Source: a virus
IMG/VR virus record: IMGVR_UViG_3300044733_000677
Location: 1-23,594 of that record
Direction: 5' to 3' (one strand)
DNA length: 23,594 nucleotides
A program made the position numbers and the translations under genes. Positions within the stretch are counted from its first letter, which is position 1. Every line of letters begins with the position of its first letter. Of the stretch, positions 11,367 through 18,846 are shown one piece after another. The notes beneath the pieces are model-generated. The model did not search any database and was not told the origin of the DNA. It saw nothing but the letters and a program-made list of their open reading frames with translations.

Positions 11367-13496
11367 ATGGCAACCGTAACAAAAGATTTTAGAGTAAAAT
11401 CGGGACTGATAGTTGAGGGATCAACTGCGACCGTTAATGGAAAAAACGTAATCACAGCAGGCATTGTAGATGCTAAAGGTGATTTATTAGTAGGTAGTGC
11501 AGATGATACAGTTATTAGATTACCCGTTGGTGCAACTAATGGACACGTTTTAACAGTAGACTCAAACGAAGCATCAGGATTAAAGTATGCAGCACCAGCA
11601 GCAGTTGGTGTATTTGATACAAGCATTAGTTTTGAAGGTGCAACAGCAGACTCTTTTGAAACAACTGTTCAAGTAGTAGATCCAACAGCAGATCGTACAA
11701 TTACAATTCCTGACATAACTGGAACATTAATTACATCTGGTGATACTGGCACAGTTACAGCAACAATGCTTGCTGCAGATTCAGTAACCACCGCAAAGAT
11801 TTTAAACGCTAACGTAACAGCAGCAAAACTTGCTTCAGACTCTGTAGAGACAGCAAAAATTGTTGATGCTAACGTAACAGCAGCAAAACTTGCTGCAGAC
11901 TCAGTTACAACTGCAAAGATTGTTGACTCAAATGTAACAGCAGCAAAATTGGCTGCAGACTCAGTTACAACAGCAAAGATTCTTGATGCTAACGTAACAG
12001 ATGCAAAACTTGCTTCAAACTCAGTTACAAATGCTAAGATTGCAGATTCAGCAGTTGATACAGCAGAGATTGCAAATAATGCAGTAACCACAGCAAAGAT
12101 TACAGACTTAAACGTAACCACTGGTAAACTTGCAGATGGCGCAGTAACCACAGCAAAAATTACAGATGCTAACGTAACTGCTGGTAAACTTGCTGCAGAC
12201 TCTGTAGAAACAGCAAAAATTGTAGATCAAGCAGTAACTTCTGCAAAGATTGCTAACGATACAATCGTAGATGCTGACATTAACTCAGCAGCAGCAATTG
12301 CACAGTCAAAGATTTCAGGACTTACAACAGACCTTGCAGCCAAACTAGCACTTGCTGGTGGCACAATGTCTGGTGCAATTGCAATGGGTACAAACAAGAT
12401 CACAGGTCTTGGTACACCAACTGATGGAACAGATGCAGCAACAAAGAATTATGTAGACTCAGCAGCACAAGGTATTGATTGGAAAGCATCAGTACGTGCA
12501 GCAACAACTACAGCAGTAACTCTTGCATCCGATCTAGAAAACGGAGACACTCTTGACGGAGTAACTCTTGCTACTGGTGATCGTGTTCTTGTTAAGAATC
12601 AGTCAACTGGTTCAGAAAACGGTATCTACGTAGTTAAGGCATCTGGTGCTCCAGATCGTTCAACTGATGCAGATACAGGTGCAGAACTTACTTCAAACTT
12701 TGCGGTATTTGTAGAACAAGGAACCACAAATGCTGATCAAGGTTATGTATTAACTAACGATGGTGCAATCACAGTTGGCACTACAGCGCTTACATTTACT
12801 CAGTTTACTGGTTTGGGACAAATTGTTGCTGGTACAGGATTAGACAAGACTGGAAACACTCTTGATATTGATTCAACTGTAGTAACATTAACAGGTACAC
12901 AAACCCTTACAAATAAGACACTAACGTCACCAACATTAACAACTCCTGATATTGGAACTCCATCAGCAGGAACTTTAACAAATGCAACTGGTCTTCCAGT
13001 AGCAACTGGTATCTCAGGTCTTGGAACTGGCGTAGCAACATTCCTTGCAACTCCATCTTCTGCAAACCTTGCATCAGCATTAACTGATGAATCAGGATCT
13101 TCAACAGTAGCATTTACTAACAGTCCAACTTTTGTTACACCAACTCTTGGTGCAGCAGCAGCGACAAGTATTGCTCTTCCAGATGCTCTTGTTGGTTCTG
13201 CTCTTGCTACCGCTTCAACTTCAGCAACAACAATTGATACATGGTCAGCAACAACATACTCAAGTGCTAAATATATCGTACAAATGAAAAAAGGTACTGA
13301 TATTGAAGTAATTGAATTACTTGTTACAGTTGATGGATCAAACAACGTTTACTTAACAGAGTATGCAGATGTAATAAGCAACGCTGAACTAGGAACAACT
13401 AACGCTGTTTACAGTGGTGGAAACGTTCTTCTTCAGGTAACTGGTGCAGCAGTAGATACTGATGTTAAAGTACACAAGATTTATATTGAGGCATAA
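11367..13496 (+). CDS. Long modular tail fibre with 20-residue repeats
   Basis: The 709-residue protein has five visible parts. (1) Residues 1-30, MATVTKDFRVKSGLIVEGST, an N-terminal piece shared with the next gene and probably the attachment point. (2) A FEGATADSFETT...DPTADRTITIPD module (88-125) also found in the 501-residue fibre. (3) Eight 20-residue repeats (140-299) of the form VTTAKIxDANVTAAKLAADS, a shaft. (4) A middle part with MGTNKITGLGTPTDGTDAAT and QGIDWKASVRA, common in phage tail fibres. (5) A TQTLTNKTLTSP region and a C-terminal module shared with the protein at 10905. AGGAGA precedes the ATG. No enzyme motif is seen. Confidence 0.8.
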   Translation: MATVTKDFRVKSGLIVEGSTATVNGKNVITAGIVDAKGDLLVGSADDTVIRLPVGATNGHVLTVDSNEASGLKYAAPAAVGVFDTSISFEGATADSFETTVQVVDPTADRTITIPDITGTLITSGDTGTVTATMLAADSVTTAKILNANVTAAKLASDSVETAKIVDANVTAAKLAADSVTTAKIVDSNVTAAKLAADSVTTAKILDANVTDAKLASNSVTNAKIADSAVDTAEIANNAVTTAKITDLNVTTGKLADGAVTTAKITDANVTAGKLAADSVETAKIVDQAVTSAKIANDTIVDADINSAAAIAQSKISGLTTDLAAKLALAGGTMSGAIAMGTNKITGLGTPTDGTDAATKNYVDSAAQGIDWKASVRAATTTAVTLASDLENGDTLDGVTLATGDRVLVKNQSTGSENGIYVVKASGAPDRSTDADTGAELTSNFAVFVEQGTTNADQGYVLTNDGAITVGTTALTFTQFTGLGQIVAGTGLDKTGNTLDIDSTVVTLTGTQTLTNKTLTSPTLTTPDIGTPSAGTLTNATGLPVATGISGLGTGVATFLATPSSANLASALTDESGSSTVAFTNSPTFVTPTLGAAAATSIALPDALVGSALATASTSATTIDTWSATTYSSAKYIVQMKKGTDIEVIELLVTVDGSNNVYLTEYADVISNAELGTTNAVYSGGNVLLQVTGAAVDTDVKVHKIYIEA
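11784..12263 (+). repeat. Eight tandem 60-bp units inside the fibre gene
   Basis: The units encode VTTAKI..NVTAAKLA.DS-type 20-residue repeats in perfect register, with no indels. Neighbouring units share long identical DNA (for example AACGTAACAGCAGCAAAACT), and later units diverge more. This suggests growth by duplication and a chance of copy-number change. Confidence 0.75.
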
Positions 13497-13514
13497 CTAG
13501 AATAGAGGTCGGAA

Positions 13515-13967
13515 GTGGTAACAGTAAATAAAGACTTCAAAGTAAAGCACGGCATTATTGTAGCCGATGGCGGAACTTTTGGATCAACAGTCACAGTTGC
13601 CACTCCTACTCAAAATGCTCATGCAGCAACAAAACTTTATGTAGATACTGCAGTTGGTTCTCCAACTATTGGAACAACACAGCCAGAAACTCCAGCAAAT
13701 GGAAATTTATGGTTTGATACAGTAACAGAGCGTATTCACGTATACTACAATGGTCAATGGATTGCAATTGCTACCCTTGAAGATTCTGAAACACTGCCTG
13801 ATCATATTCATGACACAGCAATTGATGGAACTGGATTAGTTGTAAGTAGATTTATTGATGCTGGGTTTTATTATGAACCTGGAGTTCTTGTAAGTGCTGG
13901 ACTTTACAACACTACAGAATTTGAAGCAACGTACGACGGCGGAATAGCAACAGATAACTTTAACTAA
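13515..13967 (+). CDS. Short fibre protein sharing the N-terminus of the long fibre
   Basis: This 150-residue protein starts at GTG 13515 with AGAGG about eight bases before it. Its opening (VTVNKDFKVKHGIIVADGGT) matches that of the 709-residue fibre (ATVTKDFRVKSGLIVEGS). It then has HAATKLYVDTAVG and a compact domain with NGNLWFDTVTERIHVYYNGQ and WIAIATLE, usual in fibre proteins. The C-terminal part (DAGFYYEPGVLVSAGLYNTT) is unlike the others. Sharing an attachment end while differing at the tip suggests an alternative or additional fibre. No promoter is seen in the 18-base gap, so it is read with the gene before it. Confidence 0.65.
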   Translation: MVTVNKDFKVKHGIIVADGGTFGSTVTVATPTQNAHAATKLYVDTAVGSPTIGTTQPETPANGNLWFDTVTERIHVYYNGQWIAIATLEDSETLPDHIHDTAIDGTGLVVSRFIDAGFYYEPGVLVSAGLYNTTEFEATYDGGIATDNFN

Positions 13968-13972
13968 TTATC

Positions 13973-14000
13973 TGTTATAATATAACTAAGTATAGGGAGT
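13973..14000 (+). promoter_or_regulatory. Extended -10 promoter and ribosome site for the Mtd-like fibre
   Basis: TGTTATAAT (13973-13981) is followed by GGGAGT (13995-14000) and ATG 14006. Confidence 0.5.
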
Positions 14001-14005
14001 AATAA

Positions 14006-15511
14006 ATGGCAACCAGAATGCAACAGCGTAGAGGAACTGCAGCGCAGTGGATCTCTACAAACGGTGGAGCAGGACCAGTATTAAATGCTGGCGAAATGGG
14101 TTGGGAATCAGATACAAATAAATTTAAAATTGGCGATGGTGTCAATAACTGGACAAGCCTAGACTACTTCTCTGACATTAACTCTACTGTTAATCCCGCT
14201 TTTGGTTCAAGCATTACTTTTGAAGGCGCTACCGCAAATGATTTTGAAACAACTCTTGCAATAACAGATCCAACTGCTGACAGAACAATTACTATTCCAG
14301 ATGTTACTGGTACAGTTATTACAACTGGTAACCTTTCAGACATTACTAATATTGGAGTATTTACTTCAACAATTACAATGGAAGGTTCTACAGCAAATGA
14401 CTTTGAACTTACAATTTCTGCAGGTGACCCTACCGCAGATCGTACAGCAACTTTTCCAGACGCTACAGGAACAATTGTTCTTGATAGTACAACTCAAACA
14501 TTAACTAATAAAACTATTGCATTTGGTTCAAACACAGTTACTTCAACTCTTGCTCAACTAAATACCGCAATTAGCGATGCAGATGTAGCCTCACTTGCTG
14601 GTTCAGAAACACTTACAAACAAAACCTTAACAACTCCAGTAATATCAAGTATTACAAATGGTGCTGCAACATTAACACTTCCAACATCAACTGGAACTAT
14701 TGCACTTACCACAGACATTCCATCAGGAGTTGTGACTGAAACTGGAACACAAACCCTTACAAACAAAACTTTAACTAGTCCAGTAATTACTGGAGCAGTA
14801 TTTAATGATGGCTCAATCGTTCTTGAAGGTGCTACAGCAAACGATCATGAAACAACTATTACAGTAACTGATCCTACAGCAGACCGCACTATTACTTTGC
14901 CAGATGCTACAGGTACTGTTGCTCTTACAAATAATAAGTTGGATGCTTTTGCTGCAACTACTTCAGCAGAACTTCGTTCAGTAATCTCTGATGAGACTGG
15001 CACTGGCGGACTTGTTTTTGCTGATACTCCAACACTTATAACACCAAACATTGGTGCTGCAACTGGTACATCTTTGGTTCTTTCAGGGGACCTAACAGTT
15101 AATGGTACAACAACTACAATTAACTCAACTACTCTTGCAGTAGATGATAAGAATATTACTCTTGGAGATGTTGAAACACCTACAGATACAACTGCAGATG
15201 GTGGCGGTATAACATTAAAGGGCGCAACAGATAAAACCTTTAACTGGGTAGACGCTACAGACTCATGGACATCTTCAGAACACCTATTCCTTTCTGCTAC
15301 TAAAGAACTTAGATTAGCAGATACAGATTCAAGCCACTATGTTGGTTTTAAGTCACCAGGAACTGTTACAACAAATAAAATTTGGGTACTTCCTGCAGCA
15401 GACGGAACAGCAGGACAAGCATTGTCAACTGATGGTTCTGGAAACTTATCTTGGGTATCTGCAGGTGGTGGCGGAGCAGCGTTTAGCGAATTTATGCTAA
15501 TTGGTGCATAG
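14006..15511 (+). CDS. Fibre with Mtd-like N-terminal domain
   Basis: The 501-residue protein begins MATRMQQRRGTAAQWISTNG, then GEMGWESDTNKFKIGDGVNN and WTSLDYF, the classic small N-terminal domain of Mtd-type and related phage adhesins. Three copies of a FEGATANDFETT...DPTADRTIT(I/L)PD(V/A)TGT module follow (about 69-108, 121-159 and 269-308). Between them are TQTLTNKTL segments. Near the C-terminus come GDLTVNGTTTTINSTTLAVD and a final ALSTDGSGNLSWVSAGGGG with FMLIGA. It is probably a trimeric fibre. No C-type lectin fold, reverse transcriptase or template repeat is seen, so the diversity-generating system linked to Mtd is absent here. Confidence 0.75.
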   Translation: MATRMQQRRGTAAQWISTNGGAGPVLNAGEMGWESDTNKFKIGDGVNNWTSLDYFSDINSTVNPAFGSSITFEGATANDFETTLAITDPTADRTITIPDVTGTVITTGNLSDITNIGVFTSTITMEGSTANDFELTISAGDPTADRTATFPDATGTIVLDSTTQTLTNKTIAFGSNTVTSTLAQLNTAISDADVASLAGSETLTNKTLTTPVISSITNGAATLTLPTSTGTIALTTDIPSGVVTETGTQTLTNKTLTSPVITGAVFNDGSIVLEGATANDHETTITVTDPTADRTITLPDATGTVALTNNKLDAFAATTSAELRSVISDETGTGGLVFADTPTLITPNIGAATGTSLVLSGDLTVNGTTTTINSTTLAVDDKNITLGDVETPTDTTADGGGITLKGATDKTFNWVDATDSWTSSEHLFLSATKELRLADTDSSHYVGFKSPGTVTTNKIWVLPAADGTAGQALSTDGSGNLSWVSAGGGGAAFSEFMLIGA

Positions 15512-15553
15512 CACTTAACAAAAAACAAAGCACTAACTCTAAAGTAAAGATTT

Positions 15554-15582
15554 ACACGCCTTAACCAGGCGTGTTTTTCTTT
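15554..15582 (+). terminator. Terminator closing the fibre cluster
   Basis: ACACGCCT (15554-15561) pairs with AGGCGTGT (15567-15574) across TAACC and is followed by TTTTCTTTTT. It separates the fibre genes from the ribonucleotide reductase module. Confidence 0.8.
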
Positions 15583-15591
15583 TTAAACTTA

Positions 15592-15617
15592 TGATATACT
15601 TAACACTACTTTATAAT
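15592..15617 (+). promoter_or_regulatory. Promoters of the cobalamin module
   Basis: TGATATACT (15592-15600) is an extended -10 immediately after the terminator, and TATAAT (15612-15617) is a second -10. Neither has a clear -35. ATG 15662 lies 45-60 bases downstream. Confidence 0.45.
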
Positions 15618-15661
15618 TCTTAAAGTACTTATCAAATCTTTATTAGAAAGTTGGAAATTTT

Positions 15662-17692
15662 ATGTCAGATACCTTTTCTTTTCGTTTACTAGAAGACTTC
15701 GTAGCAAAATACAAAGACACACCAGCACCATTTGGATTCTCAGATGCTGGATCAAACTCTCTTGGCGAAGTAACTTTTATACGCACCTATTCACGTATGA
15801 AAGAAGATGGTACAAAAGAAAGATGGTATGAAGTCTGCAAACGTGTAATTGAAGGTATGTACTCAGTTCAAAAAAACCATGCTAAAGAAAATCGTCTACC
15901 TTGGAATGACAACAAGGCTCAAAAGTCTGCTCAAGAAGCCTTCCAAAGAATGTTTGAATTAAAGTGGACACCACCAGGACGTGGACTATGGGCATTCGGA
16001 ACTCCCATGACTATGGATAAGCGTAATTCTGCTTCTTTACAAAACTGTGCAATGGTCTCTACTCGTGATCTTGATCGTAATGACCCAGGAGCCTTATTTT
16101 GTTGGGTAATGGACGCATTAATGTTAGGTATAGGAGTAGGGTTTGACACTCTTGGACAAGAAAAAGAGATGGTAATCTACGCACCAACTGAGCCACCAGC
16201 AGTATATGAAATTCCTGATACTAGAGAAGGATGGGTTGAATCTGTAAGATTATTAATAAATTCATACCTCCGCCCAAATCAACCTATACAACAGTTCACC
16301 TATGACCTTATTAGACCGTTGGGGGCACCTATCAAGGGTTTTGGCGGGGTAGCCAGTGGACCAGCACCATTAATAGATTTACATAACCGTATTACAAAGG
16401 TTGTAGGATCTAGAACAGGAGACAAGTTTGATTCTCGTGCAATTGTAGATATTATTAATCTTATTGGTACTTGCGTTGTTTCTGGTAATGTTCGTCGTTC
16501 CGCTACCCTCGCTTTAGGAAATGCAGAAGACAAAGACTTTAGTAATTTAAAAAATGCAGAAGTTTTTCCAGAGCGTAATTCTTATAATCCAAAAAATCCA
16601 GGGTGGGCTTGGATGTCTAACAACTCTATTGCTGCAGAGGTTGGAACAAACTATGAAGACTATGTTGATTTAATTGCAGACAATGGAGAGCCAGGATTTA
16701 TTTGGCTTGACGTTGCTCGTAACTATGGAAGACTTGCAGATGCACCAGATGGAAAAGATTATCGTGTAATGGGTTTTAATCCATGTGCAGAACAACCATT
16801 AGAATCATACGAACTATGTACATTAGTAGAAGTTCACTTAAACCGTCACGAAGATAAAGAAGATTTTCTTCGTACACTAAAGTTTGCGTATCTATATGGA
16901 AAGACTGTAACCCTGATGCCAACACATTGGCAAACCACAAATGGCATTATGCAACGTAATCGTCGTATTGGGACATCTTTAACTGGTATTGCATCTTTTG
17001 CAGATACAAAGGGTATGCCAGCAGTTCGTGAATGGATGAACGAAGGGTATAAAAAAATTAAAGCATACGATCATTCATATTCAGAATGGTTGTGTGTCCG
17101 TGAATCAATTCGTGTAACTACCGTAAAACCTTCAGGCTCTGTATCACTATTATCTGGCGCTACCCCTGGAGTTCATTGGGGTCCAGGAGGAGCATTTTAT
17201 TTACGTGCTATAAGGTTTGGAAATACAGATCCAATGCTTCATTTATTTAAAGCAGCAGGGTATAAAGTTGAAGCAGACTTAGTTTCTGCTAATACTTCAG
17301 TAGTATATTTCCCAGTAGCATCTGGACATCCCCGCTCTGAAAAGGATGTAAGTCTTTTTGAAAAAATTGGTTTGGCAGCAACTGCTCAAAAATATTGGTC
17401 TGATAATGGGGTTTCTGTAACTCTGTCTTTTGATAAAGAAACAGAAAAGAAGCATGTGGCTCCAGCCCTTCATCTTTATGAAGGTGAGTTAAAGGCTGTT
17501 TCGTTTTTACCTATGGGTAATGAAACATTTCCGCAACAACCATACAATAATATTACAAGAGAAGAATATAATTCTTACGTAGGCAAAATTGCAAAAATTG
17601 ATTGGTCTGCAATTTATGATGGCGTAGAAAATCTGGAAGCACAGGGTGAGGCTTATTGCAGCACAGACGCTTGTGAAATCAAACTATACTAG
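15662..17692 (+). CDS. nrdJ: Adenosylcobalamin-dependent (class II) ribonucleotide reductase, monomeric type
   Basis: The 676-residue enzyme reduces ribonucleotides, in this subclass usually triphosphates, to deoxynucleotides using a radical made from adenosylcobalamin. Key residues known from the Lactobacillus leichmannii enzyme are present. Cys129 (SLQNCAMV) and Cys386 (SYELC) form the active-site pair. Cys375 in FNPCAEQPLE is the thiyl-radical cysteine with Glu377, and the Cys375-to-Cys386 spacing of 11 is as in that enzyme. Cys666 and Cys671 (YCSTDACEI) form the C-terminal relay pair. TTVKPSGSVSLLSGATPGVH is the phosphate-binding loop. All catalytic cysteines are kept, so it should be active. 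It leads the B12 module, and the next gene follows after nine bases. Confidence 0.92.
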   Translation: MSDTFSFRLLEDFVAKYKDTPAPFGFSDAGSNSLGEVTFIRTYSRMKEDGTKERWYEVCKRVIEGMYSVQKNHAKENRLPWNDNKAQKSAQEAFQRMFELKWTPPGRGLWAFGTPMTMDKRNSASLQNCAMVSTRDLDRNDPGALFCWVMDALMLGIGVGFDTLGQEKEMVIYAPTEPPAVYEIPDTREGWVESVRLLINSYLRPNQPIQQFTYDLIRPLGAPIKGFGGVASGPAPLIDLHNRITKVVGSRTGDKFDSRAIVDIINLIGTCVVSGNVRRSATLALGNAEDKDFSNLKNAEVFPERNSYNPKNPGWAWMSNNSIAAEVGTNYEDYVDLIADNGEPGFIWLDVARNYGRLADAPDGKDYRVMGFNPCAEQPLESYELCTLVEVHLNRHEDKEDFLRTLKFAYLYGKTVTLMPTHWQTTNGIMQRNRRIGTSLTGIASFADTKGMPAVREWMNEGYKKIKAYDHSYSEWLCVRESIRVTTVKPSGSVSLLSGATPGVHWGPGGAFYLRAIRFGNTDPMLHLFKAAGYKVEADLVSANTSVVYFPVASGHPRSEKDVSLFEKIGLAATAQKYWSDNGVSVTLSFDKETEKKHVAPALHLYEGELKAVSFLPMGNETFPQQPYNNITREEYNSYVGKIAKIDWSAIYDGVENLEAQGEAYCSTDACEIKLY

Positions 17693-17701
17693 GGGGTATA
17701 A

Positions 17702-18157
17702 ATGAAAAAAATATTAGCATCATTAGCAATTTTTATAGCAGTTGCAGCAGTGCTGTTTTCTATAGATAAACCAAAAGATAACTGCATAAACCTTTATGTT
17801 GATTATGGAGTTTTAGATAATCAAACAAAGTTAGAAAAATGTGTAGAATCATCTAGCAGCATTCTTGCTTTAGATGTTTTAAAACAAGCCAATCTTAAAA
17901 TAGAAGGTACCAAGAAATATGGACTAGGAGTAGTTTGTAGAGTTAATGGGTTGCCAGATGAAAAGGTAGAGTCTTGTGAAGTTATGCCACCCGCAGAAGC
18001 ATATTGGGCAATCATAATAAAAGAAAAACAAGTTATTCCGTTTCCTAGAAAAGAGTGGGGATGGGGACAACTTGCAGTAGATCAACAATATTTAAATTCA
18101 GGAGACTCAGTTGGATTGGTTTGGACTGGTCCTAAAGGAGAGTTAAAGTTTCCATGA
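17702..18157 (+). CDS. Membrane-anchored transcobalamin-like (DUF4430-type) protein
   Basis: The 151-residue protein has an N-terminal signal or membrane anchor (residues about 4-21, ILASLAIFIAVAAVLFS). The outside domain has the DUF4430 pattern: a strand (CINLYVDYGV), ILALDVLKQANL, GLGVVCRVNGLPDE, AYWAIIIKEK and a last QYLNSGDSVGLVW. That fold is related to the C-terminal domain of transcobalamin and is found in corrinoid-linked surface proteins. Cys28, Cys47, Cys79 and Cys92 may form disulfides. AGGGGG lies before the ATG. Its place between two B12 enzymes supports a role in binding or capturing corrinoid at the cell surface. The B12-binding claim is inferred from fold pattern and context. 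Confidence 0.65.
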   Translation: MKKILASLAIFIAVAAVLFSIDKPKDNCINLYVDYGVLDNQTKLEKCVESSSSILALDVLKQANLKIEGTKKYGLGVVCRVNGLPDEKVESCEVMPPAEAYWAIIIKEKQVIPFPRKEWGWGQLAVDQQYLNSGDSVGLVWTGPKGELKFP

Positions 18158-18318
18158 AAGTTGCATATAAAAAATTCAATAACGTAGTGCAGTTTCCTAT
18201 ACAAAAAAGAAAATCTAGAACTGCTGATTATATAGTTCAACTAACTATAAATCTTGTAGCACTGTACATGGCAAACAGTATTACTATTGATATTTGGCGT
18301 TCTTTGACGGGACACTAA
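18154..18318 (+). CDS. 54-residue membrane protein of the B12 module
   Basis: ATG 18154 overlaps the TGA of the transcobalamin-like gene (ATGA), and its TAA overlaps the next ATG (TAATG), so it is locked between two B12 genes. The N-terminal half is basic (KVAYKKFNNVV, PIQKRKSRTADY). Residues about 27-47 (IVQLTINLVALYMANSITIDI) make one membrane helix, and a short tail (WRSLTGH) follows. The charge bias predicts a cytoplasmic N-terminus. It is too short to be a transporter alone, but it could partner the surface protein or a host energy-coupling-factor transporter. The family is unknown. Confidence 0.6.
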   Translation: MKVAYKKFNNVVQFPIQKRKSRTADYIVQLTINLVALYMANSITIDIWRSLTGH

Positions 18319-18812
18319 TGGTTCACCTAACTCGTATTTATACAAAGACTGGCGATGATGGAAAAACTTCTACTGCCACGAATGAGCGAATAGACAAAAG
18401 CAGTGATTTAATTGAGGCAATTGGAGCGGTAGATGAAGCAAACTCTGCTATAGGAATGGCAACTGAGTTTCATAATGACATTATAGATAGAATACAAAAC
18501 GATCTATTTGATTTAGGGGCAGAACTTTCTGGCGCTCCAACAATCGTAATATCAGAAGCAAGAATTACTCATTTAGAAAATATTATTGATGACTATAACG
18601 AACATTTAGAGCCACTTCATTCTTTTGTCCTACCTACTGGGGCTATTCATAATGCAAGAACTGTTGTTAGAAGAGCAGAGCGTCAGGTTTGGAAAGTAGA
18701 GGGTATAAATCCAAACATTGCAAAGTATTTAAACAGGCTTTCAGACTTACTGTTCGTAATGGCAAGATACCACAATAAGGGTAATGAAAAGTTATGGGTT
18801 CCTAAAAATTAG
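18318..18812 (+). CDS. pduO: Cob(I)alamin adenosyltransferase, PduO type
   Basis: The 164-residue enzyme transfers adenosine from ATP to cob(I)alamin to make adenosylcobalamin, the cofactor of the reductase encoded upstream. ATG 18318 is chosen because MVHLTRIYTKTGDDGKTS is the canonical start of the family. An earlier in-frame start at 18294 lies inside the previous gene. Seen motifs are TGDDGKTS (ATP binding), EAIGAVDEANSAIG, RIQNDLFDLGAELSG, HNARTVVRRAER and YLNRLSDLLFVMARYHN. The loop between FVLPTG and HNART looks a few residues shorter than usual. The start overlaps the stop of the membrane-protein gene. Confidence 0.9.
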   Translation: MVHLTRIYTKTGDDGKTSTATNERIDKSSDLIEAIGAVDEANSAIGMATEFHNDIIDRIQNDLFDLGAELSGAPTIVISEARITHLENIIDDYNEHLEPLHSFVLPTGAIHNARTVVRRAERQVWKVEGINPNIAKYLNRLSDLLFVMARYHNKGNEKLWVPKN

Positions 18813-18820
18813 TTTCATCC

Positions 18821-18843
18821 TGCTATAATAAGGTTATAGGAGA
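18821..18843 (+). promoter_or_regulatory. Extended -10 promoter and ribosome site for the LamG-like gene
   Basis: TGCTATAAT (18821-18829) is followed by AGGAGA (18838-18843) and ATG 18847. Confidence 0.5.
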
Positions 18844-18846
18844 AAA

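Noticed and set aside
11784-12263. CRISPR array, because of regular repeats
   Set aside because: The repeats are contiguous 60-bp coding units in one open frame without spacers.
12800-13345. Long minus-strand frame of 181 codons (and others at 11669-12151 and 11348-11626)
   Set aside because: Shadows of the repeat-rich fibre gene: the Val/Ala/Ser-rich sequences follow from reading its codons backwards, and no start signals are present.
14006-15511. Diversity-generating retroelement, suggested by the Mtd-like N-terminus
   Set aside because: No reverse transcriptase, no template repeat and no C-type lectin end are seen. The N-terminal domain occurs widely in ordinary fibres.
18294-18317. Eight-residue longer start for the adenosyltransferase
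   Set aside because: It would lie inside the 54-residue gene. The family begins at MVxLTRIYTxTGDDG, and TAATG coupling supports 18318.
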